This document shows, piece after piece, positions 11,912 to 21,335 of a DNA stretch of 64,000 bases (the stretch's first letter is position 1; the number at the start of each line of letters is the position of its first letter). Source of the DNA: Pseudogymnoascus destructans. Lineage: Eukaryota > Ascomycota > Leotiomycetes > Thelebolales > Thelebolaceae. The translations under genes were made by a program, and so were the position numbers. The notes beneath the pieces were generated by a model. The model worked only from the letters and a program-made list of their open reading frames with translations. It ran no database searches and was not told the DNA's origin. The stretch spans positions 124,001 through 188,000 of the forward strand of contig NW_020167524.1 of NCBI RefSeq assembly GCF_001641265.1, in the 5' to 3' direction.

Positions 11912-12216
11912 CACCAGCAGACTGCGCTGAAGTAACCCTTCCAATGCTTCCCAAATTTAAAAGAAGGCGGCCATGTTTAAGTCAATGAAGTGGTATAACT
12001 CATATACTTTTCTTCTGGGCAAAACACAAGTAATCGATGGGGTGAAGTTATGAATTTGGACGCAAAATAAAGTATATGCGGGAGGGCCCGCTCACCAGCC
12101 ACAGCTCCACACCTTCGTGAATCTCGATCCATGCCGAACATGCTTGACAACAACCTCAAGATCAGCCAGTAACCCTCACGACTGACTACGGGTTTTTGCA
12201 GTGACAGCTCAACAGA
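11912..12216. promoter_or_regulatory. Divergent promoter region
   Basis: 305 bp between the starts of the SET gene and COQ4. No repeat or RNA gene seen. Confidence 0.45.
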
Positions 12217-13124
12217 ATGGCCCTTTTATTACGAAGGCCTGTTGTGAGTAAGCTACCACGTGAGCTCTATATGGCGTGTGCAATTTCCGCGTCTCCCAGG
12301 CCATTTTCTGTGCTCAACAGACCCCCACCGAACTATGAAGGCCATGTGCCATTAACGAGACTCGAGCAAGCTGGACTTGCTGTCGGGTCAGCCATTACAT
12401 CTCTAATCGATCCATACCGACACGGTGAGCCCGATATCCATGCTAGTTGGGGGAGCAATGACTGAAGGACGTCACAGACATGGTTGCCGCTTTGGGCGAA
12501 GCAACCGCAACACCATATTTTATCTACCGCCTCCGCGACGCTATGCTCGCCGATTACACAGGTCGTCGCATACTCCGAGATAGGCCGCGCGTAACCTCGA
12601 AAACGATGAGCCTAGAGTATCTACGAACACTTCCTGAAAACACAGTTGGGCGCGCATACGCGGATTGGCTGGATCGTGAGGGTGTGACACCGGATACTAG
12701 GGATCAAGTACAATATATCGATGATGAAGAGTGTGCATATGTCATGCAAAGATACCGAGAGTGCCACGATTTCTACCACGCAGTTACCGGATTGCCGGTA
12801 TTTGTGGAGGGAGAGATTGCGCTGAAGGGCTTCGAGTTTGCGAATACACTACTGCCAATGACGGGGTTGAGTTTGTTCGCCGTGACGAAGATGAAGCCTG
12901 CGGCTAGAAAGAGATTTTGGGACATATATTTACCATGGGCACTCTATAATGGGTTAAATTCCAAGGACTGTATTAACGTTTACTGGGAAGAGGAGCTGAA
13001 TACGGATGTGGCTGCGCTGAGGAAACGGCTGGGCATTGAGCGGCCTCCGGATTTGAGGAGCATCAGGAAGCAACAGAAAGAGAAAAAGAAGGCCCAAAGG
13101 GAGGGCGGGGAAGGAGAAAAATGA
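12217..13124 (+). CDS. COQ4: Coenzyme Q biosynthesis protein Coq4
   Basis: Two exons: 12217-12424 and 12478-13124 (284 aa). The N-terminus MALLLRRPVVSKLPREL is basic and hydrophobic, as expected for mitochondrial import. The Coq4 core follows (HVPLTRLEQAGLAVGSAI, then 'MVAALGEATATP'). The diagnostic zinc-type motif HDxxH(x11)E is intact: HDFYHAVTG with the Glu 12 residues after the second His. Coq4 is a peripheral inner-membrane protein of the CoQ synthome in the matrix, needed to build ubiquinone. The family has been linked to a decarboxylation and hydroxylation step at C1 of the ring. The C-terminus is a Lys/Glu-rich tail that is longer than usual. The stop lies 54 bp from the convergent PDCD5 stop. 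Confidence 0.96.
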
Positions 13125-13177
13125 GTATAAATATGTATAATATTGTAGATCAACGCCAAGTCCCAAGTCCATTTGGG

Positions 13178-13744
13178 CTACATATTGAACAAGTCGTCAT
13201 CATCGTCATCCCATCCTCCCTTTCGCCTGCTAATCACAATCTTCTCCTCTTCCTTTGTCTCAGCCACGGCGTTGAGGAGGTCCTTCAACTGCTCTTCAGT
13301 GACCTTCTGCCTCAACTGTCCCGACCTTGCCAGTGTAATCAGCCTATTTTCCACATCATCTGCTCGAGACTCCTTGACGAGACGGATTCTTCCGAGTCGC
13401 TCTGCCGCGGCTGGCTCGAGGATTTGGTTCAGGATCGACTGTCTCGCATCAGCTATGGGAGGTTAGCTGCTCTGTGTCGATTGGTTTAGGTCGGTATACG
13501 TACATTCTTGCTGCCTGTATATTGTCAGTTTAACATGTCCCATAATGTGTGACGGGTGGTATGCGCTCACTGTCTCTGGTCATCTTGACCGCCGCCGCCT
13601 GAGCTGCTTGCCCCTCCTCCTCCCCCACCTTGGGATTTGAGCTGCGCCAGGCGCGCCTTTCTAATCTGTACGAGCGCTGTTTAGCTGGGGCTGCGACAGT
13701 AGATCGGATATATGCCTTACTTCTTCGAGATCAGCGTCCGCCAT
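13178..13744 (-). CDS. PDCD5: PDCD5 family protein
   Basis: Four exons on the minus strand: 13744-13721, 13665-13571, 13514-13504, 13452-13178 (134 aa). The protein begins MADADLEEIRKARLAQLKSQ, has a Gly/Ser linker, then QQQES, and 'ARQSILNQILEPAAAERLG', 'RLITLARSGQLRQKVTEEQL'. It ends in an acidic DDDDDLFNM after VISRRKGGW. This is the helical-bundle layout of PDCD5/TFAR19 and archaeal DNA-binding relatives (yeast Sdd2). In animals it is linked to apoptosis and to the TRiC chaperonin; its fungal role is poorly defined. Exon 3 is only 11 nt long, with GTACGT donor and ACAG acceptor. It keeps the frame and supplies part of the expected QQ-E sequence. Confidence 0.92.
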
Positions 13745-14100
13745 CTTTGTTGACTGTTGTGGTGTTTTGCGCTAGAGGTAGCTCTTTCAAGATCGTGGTT
13801 GACACTAAAGTGTTCGGGTGCGAGGACGAAGGGACCACGGCCGCAGAATTTCAAGCCTAGGTTTAAGGTTTAAGGTTTCAAATTACAACTTCTCAAAAGA
13901 GTCCAAGTGATACACAACAGCCATCGTATTATATTTACAAAATTCTCTCTATTGAATATCGTACCTAAGCCTCGTTCATCAATAGATGCAGGCTCACCAA
14001 CGTCGCTTGTAAACACACGCCACTATCGTACACCCAGCTCGTAAATACATATATACTATACACCACCGTTCTTTCTGGCGAGGTTATGTTCTTGTAGGGA
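13745..14100. other. Intergenic, nothing seen
   Basis: 356 bp between the PDCD5 start and the end of the reductase gene. Promoter of PDCD5 and 3' UTR of the reductase are expected. AT-rich in part, with no frame or repeat. Confidence 0.45.
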
Positions 14101-15354
14101 TCAGAATCTTCTGTCCTTTTTGTAGGGTATGTAACTGTTTGCCTCCTGACTTCTCATGGCCGTCTTTGCCTTTACCATTCGTTCCATCAACGTGTTGTTA
14201 GGACAATCAATTCCAAGCTCTGCCGCTCGTTTGAGAATATACCCTGTGAAGTATCCTACTTCACTCTTCTTCCCCAATCTAACGCTCCGAACCATGTCAT
14301 GGATCTCGGAACTGGTCATAGTAGCAACCTGGACAAAGGTTCTCTCGATCTTCCTAGGATGCAATCGGTAACTTAGTCCAGTTTCGCCTTTCAGTTCGGG
14401 TAATTCAGAGGCAATCGTTGAGATCTCATTTAGCACCTCTCGTAAGAGAAGGGTGACCATGTAATTGCTTAGCAAGTCGCCGTTCTTGCAATCGAACATG
14501 ACCGATAAGGGCCCGATCACAGCTTCCACAGCCAGCCGCTCCAATTTTAGTACCAATAACTCAGTAGGCGATACTCCCTTTGCATTCAGCGCGGGAGATC
14601 GAGCGAGTGACCGTAGAAGGCTCCTTGTGGAATCAATCATGCCCACCGGGTCGGGTGACGTCTCATCACCTTTCTGGGCAGCTAGAAATATTTCTCCCTG
14701 GCCAGAATGCAATGTTGTGAACGTCCTAGCTGGGTGGTTTCGGAGGCTATGCGAGGTCATCCCCTCAATATAGCGTGGCCTTGTGGCTGGGTTTGGAAAC
14801 ACGTTTTCATTGACCTCGTCAATCACACCCATACCATTTTGCAAGAATAATATCGTAGAGGTTGAGTGGAGTCGGTCCTTTATAGGCAGAAGCGAACGGA
14901 CTGTAACTGGTGCTTCAGTGGTGACTATGAGTTGGTCGATGTTCCAGCCGTCTTGTCCAAAAAGCACGTTCTTGGTACTTAGCATCCGGCCTTGAGTATA
15001 TTCCGCTTGGGTCAGATTCGGGTTTTCGATATCAAATCCGATTTGTACCATGGATTTCTTGGCCTCGAGCAGCTCCAAAATCTGCCCTTCTGCATGCCAT
15101 TGATTGACGAGAGATGGCCGTTGTAACAGTAGAGAAATAGGCGGCCGGCCTCCGAGACTGGCTAGTGAATGGGCTACAAACTTCCCTTCCTTTCCGGTGC
15201 CCAAAATGTGTATCCTACTCGGTTTCGAATGTGTGTGTGTAGAAGCCCCCTCTTTTTCCCCTGGGTCCACCTCCTCCTCCTCCTCCTCCCTCATTTCGCG
15301 GTGTTGAGGATCCAACGCATTTATTTCTGCTGCTGATTCTAACGTTCGCGGCAT
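14101..15354 (-). CDS. 2-dehydropantoate 2-reductase-like (ketopantoate reductase family)
   Basis: A single exon from the first in-frame ATG at 15354 gives 417 aa. The N-terminal Rossmann domain begins 'IHILGTGKEGKFVAHSLASL', with the GxGxxG-like nucleotide loop as GTGKEG. 'VTTEAPVTVRSLLPI' and 'ILFLQNGMGV' follow; the QNGxG motif is typical of PanE/ApbA. The C-terminal helical domain holds 'KLERLAVEAVIGPLSVMFDCKNGDL', with the family Asn/Lys region. These NADPH enzymes reduce ketopantoate to pantoate for coenzyme A synthesis; some fungal paralogues have other roles. The open frame continues upstream to about 15651 without ATG and encodes a basic, presequence-like stretch (ARRLIFIQYGRRYSSQR). 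A mitochondrial form could start from an upstream exon or a non-AUG codon. A Glu-rich tract encoded by GAG repeats sits before the Rossmann fold. Confidence 0.85.
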   Translation of the reverse strand: MPRTLESAAEINALDPQHREMREEEEEEVDPGEKEGASTHTHSKPSRIHILGTGKEGKFVAHSLASLGGRPPISLLLQRPSLVNQWHAEGQILELLEAKKSMVQIGFDIENPNLTQAEYTQGRMLSTKNVLFGQDGWNIDQLIVTTEAPVTVRSLLPIKDRLHSTSTILFLQNGMGVIDEVNENVFPNPATRPRYIEGMTSHSLRNHPARTFTTLHSGQGEIFLAAQKGDETSPDPVGMIDSTRSLLRSLARSPALNAKGVSPTELLVLKLERLAVEAVIGPLSVMFDCKNGDLLSNYMVTLLLREVLNEISTIASELPELKGETGLSYRLHPRKIERTFVQVATMTSSEIHDMVRSVRLGKKSEVGYFTGYILKRAAELGIDCPNNTLMERMVKAKTAMRSQEANSYIPYKKDRRF

Positions 15355-16146
15355 CAGTATGCTGTTTCTCTGCGTATAAATATTTCGAGATGATGTGCCC
15401 GGTATCCTCTGCTCGTAGCCGCAGCCAGCTTCTTCTCTGCCTCCTTCTTCTCCTGACGGTTCGACATGTGCAAATTCGGAATTCCAATGCACCCTCTGCG
15501 ACGAGTACCTCCTTCCATACTGGATGAAGATCAAGCGCCTAGCCCCCCGGCCCTCTAAAATGTTACCGCAGCTCCATAAAGGGTGTCTGTGAGGTATGCT
15601 GGCAAACACCCGCGACAGCGGTCGACCGCAAGTTGAAATAGACAGGATGACAGCTTCTCGAAAAAGTTTAGAATCCTCTCATATCAAACACATATTCCCG
15701 CCAAAGGAACGTCGGCAGTGAGTTTGCGGCTCAGCCGCTTTGGGTGTCTGAAGGGCGGAGGGTAAGCAGATGTAGTATTCGCCAAGCTTCGAGGTAAAAT
15801 GATGTTAGCGAGGTTTCCCGAGATAATGACAGGGCGTAGCTCTCTAAGTCATGCGATTTTATGCCGCTAATATATGCTCGACAGATAGGAGGTCGTAGAT
15901 TGGGCTGAATGAAAGCGGAATGCGTCAATAGTTGACCTCGGGGATCAGAGAAACAAATTCTAGGATTACAATTCGTTAATCCCTGTCGCATGCTGCTCCG
16001 AAGAGCGGGTACATATTTAATCCGTTCCGAAGTCCCCGACCAACCAATCTGAACAAAGGTGTTTCCCATTTTTGATTTCTTTGCGATAACGACTCTATCG
16101 CGACAAGGGCACTTAAACTTCAGTGTGCTGTAAAGAGCAATTCAAA
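15355..16146. promoter_or_regulatory. Divergent spacer with possible 5' extension of the reductase
   Basis: The part 15355-15651 remains open in frame with the reductase (see that gene). The rest to 16146 separates it from LRP1. A 112-codon open frame on the minus strand at 15731-16069 has no family features and is not called. Confidence 0.4.
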
Positions 16147-16959
16147 ATGGATCCCGCGGCCACAGACATACTGCCACTGCTTGAGCAGCTCGATGATGAG
16201 ATAGATGATTTGGAAGACTCACTGGCGCCTGTACTTGAGACTGGCATATCCGATACAGCATCCAAGCTGCCACTATTAGACAAAGCAAAGTTATACGTTC
16301 TCGTCACATACGCAGTAGAGTCGATATTATTTTGTAAGCTCCTTTCCCAGTTTACATTGATATTTACTAACTGTTCTGTCTCAGCGTATCTCCGATTGAA
16401 CGGTGTTAAGGCGCGAGAGCACCCAGTTTTCCTGGAGTTAACCCGCGTCAAGCAATATTTCGACAAACTGAAAGAGGCTGAAAACCCGACACCAAAACAA
16501 CCAGGATTAGCACTGGAAAAAAATGCTGCTGGTAGATTTATCAGAGCTGGACTGGTGAGTAGTCAATGCCTGCCACAACTCGTCAATGTGCTGACCGATC
16601 CCAAGAGTGGAAACAGCAAGCTGGACCTAGAGCGAGCGGAGAAGTTGGCCAGAGAAAGAGTTCATATCAAGTTTAGCTCGGAGAAAAAGAGTGCTCCGGC
16701 TGCAACGAAGGCAGCAGTACCCAATGGACCGTCATCCCCATCCAGCGATGATTCGGAGTCGGATTCGCCTAAGGAATCTGTAAAAGAAAAATCCAAGCCG
16801 TCGAAGAAGCGAAAGGCTGCTGCTTTGGAGACTGAAAAAGCATCCGGGGAAAAGGGAGCAACTTCTTCGTCGCAACAGGACAGCTCAAAGTCTGCCAAAA
16901 AAAGGAAGGACAAGAAGAATAAGTCGCAGAAGAAATCCAAGGGGGGGAAGAAGGACTGA
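16147..16959 (+). CDS. LRP1: Exosome cofactor Lrp1/Rrp47 (C1D family)
   Basis: Three exons: 16147-16333, 16385-16554, 16606-16959 (236 aa). The Sas10/C1D domain covers about residues 1-135: 'LPLLEQLDDEIDDLEDSL', 'KAKLYVLVTYAVESILFSYLRLNGV', 'HPVFLELTRVKQYFDKLKEAE', 'GRFIRAGLSGNSKLDLERA'. The last 95 residues are a Ser- then Lys-rich tail ending KKSKGGKKD, suited to RNA binding. Lrp1 binds Rrp6 and helps the nuclear exosome process 5.8S rRNA and snoRNA precursors. Intron 2 (51 nt, GTGAGT donor) is a multiple of three without a stop, so an unspliced frame looks coding. Removing it restores the family sequence AGLSGN. An alternative upstream ATG at 16123 adds eight residues. Confidence 0.9.
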   Translation: MDPAATDILPLLEQLDDEIDDLEDSLAPVLETGISDTASKLPLLDKAKLYVLVTYAVESILFCKLLSQFTLIFTNCSVSAYLRLNGVKAREHPVFLELTRVKQYFDKLKEAENPTPKQPGLALEKNAAGRFIRAGLVSSQCLPQLVNVLTDPKSGNSKLDLERAEKLARERVHIKFSSEKKSAPAATKAAVPNGPSSPSSDDSESDSPKESVKEKSKPSKKRKAAALETEKASGEKGATSSSQQDSSKSAKKRKDKKNKSQKKSKGGKKD

Positions 16960-17422
16960 AGCCCATGAAGGGAGATGCAGACCAAGTTCTGCCCAATTGA
17001 ATACAGTTCAATTTGTAAAGATTGATTCCGGGAGCAAAAAGGTTAACAGCATGGCGATGGCGTTCGTTGGGGCATGGTGGTTTACGGATGGGACAAATGG
17101 CATTCACGAATACTTCTCAACGTGAAAAATAGCTTGCGGTGGAAGATACCCATAGAGTAATGAATTAAAATATCAAACATCTTATAAATTACTACCAGTG
17201 TTAGTTATATCATTATCAAAACGGATCGTCTCGGTTGAATAAATTCGACTCAGTCCGGTATATATATATTCCGGCCGGGCCAGGTTCGTTGCTGTTCCTG
17301 AGCCTGTTGCAGAAAAGCTTCCCCAAGATAAAAATTATACACATCTATCTGTTCACTACACACTCTACGCACGCCTCACATCTCACTTCACACACCAACA
17401 TAATCGCATAACCTCCAACAAA
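16960..17422. promoter_or_regulatory. Intergenic with MIX17 promoter
   Basis: 463 bp. A TATATATATA run near 17261-17270 lies about 155 bp before the MIX17 start and could be its TATA element. A CT/CA-rich leader follows it. No other feature. Confidence 0.45.
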
Positions 17423-18072
17423 ATGGCTCGTCAAGGAAGATCCGGTGGCGGAAGCCGTCCCTCAAGGCCAACTGTTGCCCCTGCCCGCCCATCCGTGGCA
17501 CCAAAGCAACAAACCCGCCCAGCAACCACTGCTGCATACCCCGGAAACCGCGCCGGCGCTCCTCCAGCTGCTGCTCCTCCAGCTGCCGCCCCTGCGGCTG
17601 CCGCCCCAGCTGGCCCAGGCTTGTTCGCCAACATGGCTAGCACTGCTGCGTAAGTTGCCCCCCAACTCCAGATTCGTCCGCGAAGTACCGAGGTGGCGAC
17701 ATGGTGAACTTTTGCTAACTATTTCATACAGTGGTGTAGCAGTCGGTTCCTCTATCGGTCACGCCATCGGTGGCTTTTTCGGCGGCGGCTCCTCCGCTGC
17801 CCCAGCGGAGGCCGAGCAGTCCCAAATGACCCAGTCTCAGGGTTCGGCTGAGCAGAGCAACTGGGGAGCAAGAAGCTGCGAGGTCGACGCGAAGCAGTTC
17901 ACAAAGTGCTTGGATGAGAACCAGGGCAACATGCAAACTTGCTCGTGGTACTTGGAGCAGCTAGTATGACCCCATCCCCCCTCCAGTCCCCTTACGTTAC
18001 AATGAGTAGAAGAGATGCTAATATGTCTTGTTGTTATAGAAGGCTTGCCAGTCTGCTGCCAGCGGTTACTAG
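17423..18072 (+). CDS. MIX17: Twin CX9C mitochondrial protein Mix17/CHCHD2-CHCHD10
   Basis: Three exons: 17423-17649, 17732-17963, 18040-18072 (163 aa). The N-terminus MARQGRSGGGSRPSRPT is basic, and is followed by a Pro/Ala-rich stretch. A central glycine-rich hydrophobic segment (GVAVGSSIGHAIGGFFGGG) comes next, then a CHCH domain with two exact CX9C motifs (C-EVDAKQFTK-C and C-SWYLEQLKA-C). This is the CHCHD2/CHCHD10/Mix17 layout. Such proteins are oxidised by Mia40 in the intermembrane space and affect respiration and cristae. The last exon adds the final Cys and the AASGY tail, so a model that stops at the GTATGA donor would lose the second motif. Confidence 0.94.
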
Positions 18073-18246
18073 ACTATCAATCAAGGGTTAGAAGGAAGAT
18101 TGGATTGTACGAAGCGGATTGTTTTTCTGTATATAATGCGTGCTATCAAGACATAGCTATAGGCCATGAACGGTAATATTCCGGATGGGGGTCTTGATTC
18201 CAACTCCTGGAACTCCACTCTACCAATGATAACCTGTTGCAACTAC

Positions 18247-19840
18247 CTAATCTTCCTTGTCCTGATTATCCCGCCTGGGTTCAAAATTGAGCTATAATAT
18301 GTTAGTAAACCCCAATAACTTGTAGAATGTGACGACTTACGCCACCGCCGTTGTACAACTCATGCCGTTCACTTTGCCTTGGTTCTTGCGGAGGAGGCGG
18401 TGCTGCTGCACGCGGTTCTCCTTGGGCAGAGTCTCCCACCACACTTCCTAATACTCGGCCCGCAAATCCGAACCCAGAACTGAGCCCGGAACTGACCAGA
18501 CCGTAGCCCGCAGAGACGCCACTTGAAAGAAGGCCCGTTACCCCAGGCCCTTGCGCATAGGCTGGTGTGAAATCCTTGATCGGGACCAGTATCAATGTTG
18601 CATTGGGGGCAAGACCAAGATCCTGCAACGATTTCCCCTCCTCTGAAATAGATATTTCTTTGTTGGGAAATGGGGTCAAGATATGCTTGAATATATATGG
18701 TGATTCTGCAACTTGCTGCTCTTGATCAACCCATTTGCGAACCTCTCCCTCCAATGTGGCTCCCGACGGGAATCGGGAGCTTATTGCTGATCCATCAAAT
18801 AGGCGTACTTTCAACGCACAACGATCACCTCTTCTCATTGACCCCATCTCTGAACTCGGTGCAGTGAAGGGGTTAGGCTGCTTGGTGCCAGCCGCGATCT
18901 TTGCCTGTTCTTTCCGCGTGGCGTCTCTCGCCTTTCGCTCTGCCTTATCATCTTCTATTTGCTTCAAAACCCTCTCTCGCTCCTCTCGGGCTTCCTGCTG
19001 TCGTTTTTTCTGCAGTGCTGCATACTTCAAATCAGCGGCTCTCTTTGGATCTTCCGGCCGGCCAGCTTCTACCGCAGCCTTTCTTTCGGCCGCCTTCCGG
19101 GTACGTTCAGCCTTCTCTTGCGCGTCTTTCTTTTTCTTATCGGCCTCCATGCGAATCTTTCGCTCTTGTAGAAGGGCAGCCACGCTGGCTGCCTGGTTTT
19201 GGTCGGTATCAGATGCCTCCCCCATACTTGCACTTGTTTGAGCAGTGGCCGGGATTCCGGAAAGTGGCGAAAAGGAACTCTCCTCTCCCTTTAGGACAGG
19301 TGTTAGCCGGTTAATAAAGTCCTCTTTTGATATTCCAGACGTGAGATATTCCTTCATGGCTCCATTACTGCGGTAGATGATTAGCTTGCGGGTCTTGAGT
19401 AACGTAAACTCTGGATGGAGCAGTGACTTAATCTGCATCACTTCGGCTTGGAGGGGATGAAAAGGAAAGACGCACTGAATGACTACTAAAGTTGGAAGCT
19501 TCACGATAGGGCATATCTGTTCGAGAAAGGACGACTCTTCCGAGGGAGACAACAGGCGGAGAAGGATCGCCTTTGATGAAACGAGGTCCGCTATCTGCGC
19601 ATTTGGTCAGTTATCAATATCTTGGGTGATGTCTAGTTTTAGCACTAACTTCTGGGTCTTTCAAGAAATCGTTCTCCCAGGTTGTGGTTTCCTCCCCGTC
19701 ATCTGATAGATGGTATATCAGCATGGCCCAACGCGTTATAACAGTTGCCACCTACCTTGACTTCGCACATAGCAAGCTACAAGCTTAGATTGCTCAATAG
19801 CGGTATTGATACCGCTCCTCAGGTCACCCTCATAAAACAT
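18247..19840 (-). CDS. UBX-domain protein, UBXN4/erasin-like
   Basis: Four exons on the minus strand: 19840-19756, 19702-19650, 19594-18341, 18291-18247 (478 aa). The N-terminus (MFYEGDLRSGINTAIEQSKL ... VACYVRSQDDGEETTTWE) is a thioredoxin-like/UAS segment to about residue 135. A charged coiled coil follows (about 170-270, KKKKDAQEKAERTRKAAERK). The UBX domain spans about 285-365 (KVRLFDGSAISSRFPSGATL ... LGLAPNATLILVPIK). A Gly/Ser hydrophobic region and a tail YNGGGLNFEPRRDNQ end the protein. UBX domains bind Cdc48/p97. This order matches UBXN4/erasin, an ER-associated degradation factor. The C-terminal hydrophobic region may insert in the membrane as a hairpin. The last exon restores the conserved YNG..NFEPR ending. 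Confidence 0.85.
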
Positions 19841-20226
19841 GGCGAATTTCAACCAATGTTGAGATTTGATATTCGGGGGGTCTTCACAAGTGAAATTAGG
19901 TTAGTGGACAGGTGCTATGCTGACTGAGCAGTTGGACGCTCGTTGCATGTATCAGGCTTATTGTTCCAAGATTGAGCAGTTGGTGGAATACATGCATTAA
20001 AAACTAACAAGTATGCACCAGATAGGTCTTGGTAAATGTAAGAAAACGTGAAGTTGATCGTTTCGCCTTTAGGCTGCGGAGTAGTCGTTCGCGTTCTCGA
20101 CCGTTCTCCCTCGTGGCCGTCTTATATAGACGGTCGTGCTTGGGACGCTAAACCTTATCGCCCATATCGAGCATCAAGTTTCCACAGCAATCCGATAAAA
20201 CACAAACCAAAAAACCTCCAATTACC
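19841..20226. promoter_or_regulatory. Divergent promoter region UBX/SHY1
   Basis: 386 bp between divergent starts. No repeat, RNA gene or supported frame. Confidence 0.45.
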
Positions 20227-21283
20227 ATGAGCGCAGGCTATCCGACGGTCTCGCAAGCTCTCAGGGTCGCCTCTAGAGCAGCATGGCGTCGACCGCAGCG
20301 ATCTCTGTTCCAAAAATGCCCGGAATGTAGACATATATCACGAACCGCGATCCGCCGGAGGCAACCCGCAGATGACCCAAACTTTTTATCCATCTTGGAT
20401 AACCCTCCGAATATTGTGAGGTCAGGGGGGAAGAAGCATGGGCCGGGGCTTATAGTGCTTGGTAGGTCAATAGCTTCCGAGGTGTGGACCAGACAGCTAA
20501 CGGTATACCCTAGCTTTGATCCCGATAATAGCATTCGGATTGGGGACATGGCAGGTCCAGCGATTGGGCTGGAAATCCGAGCTGATGGCAAGATTCGAAG
20601 ATCGACTTGTTCGCGATCCGCTACCGTTACCACCGCATATTGATCCAAGTGCCATCAAGGACTTCGATTACCGACGAGTCTTCGCTACGGGCCACTTCCG
20701 CCACGACCAGGAGATGCTTATAGGACCGCGTTTGAACGAGGGGAAAGATGGTTATCTTGTGATCACACCGCTTGAGCGTGAAGGAGACGGGACTACGGTG
20801 TTGGTGAATAGAGGGTGGATAGCAAAGAAGTTCAAGGATCCGAAGACTCGCGCTGATGGTCTACCTATTGGCGAAATCACAGTCGAGGGATTGTTACGGG
20901 AGCCCTGGAAGAAGAACATGTTCACGCCGGATAACAGCCCAGAGAAGAACGAATTCTATTTCCCGGATGTTGCGCAGATGGCAGCGTTGACGGGGAGCCA
21001 AGCTGTGTGGGTGGAGGAGACTATGGCACCAAACCTCATGACTTCTTGGGACAGAGAGGCTCGTGGTATTCCTATTGGAAGGGCTCCTGAGGTCAATTTG
21101 AGGAATAATCATGCTCAGTATATATTTACATGGTATAACCCCTTATCCTCCTATGAATTCCTCGTGCTAACGGATACTAGGTATGCGCTTGCCGCTGCAA
21201 CATCGATAATGCTCTGGATGGTTATCAAAAAGCCTCCGACCGATGTTGCTCGTAAAGTGAGGCAGAATAAAGACTGGTCATAA
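20227..21283 (+). CDS. SHY1: Cytochrome c oxidase assembly protein Shy1/SURF1
   Basis: Three exons: 20227-20461, 20514-21132, 21181-21283 (318 aa). An N-terminal basic presequence is followed by the first membrane helix (GLIVLALIPIIAFGLGTWQV) with the signature 'GTWQVQRLGWK'. The conserved 'YRRVFATGHF', 'VLVNRGWIAKKFKDP' and 'NNHAQYIFTWYALA' lead to the second helix (AATSIMLWMVIKKPP). SURF1 is an inner-membrane factor that supports haem insertion and Cox1 maturation in complex IV. Intron 2 (48 nt, 21133-21180) is in frame without a stop. If retained, it would insert 16 residues into the conserved TWYALA motif, so splicing is preferred. Convergent with CENP-T, with 52 bp between stops. Confidence 0.95.
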
Positions 21284-21335
21284 TGGCATTCCACTGGCCG
21301 TTGCATGTCATAAGAATTGGCATCAATTGGCGTTC

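Noticed and set aside
15731..16069. 112-codon open frame on the minus strand
   Set aside because: No recognisable motif, no consistent codon pattern, and it lies in a divergent promoter region.
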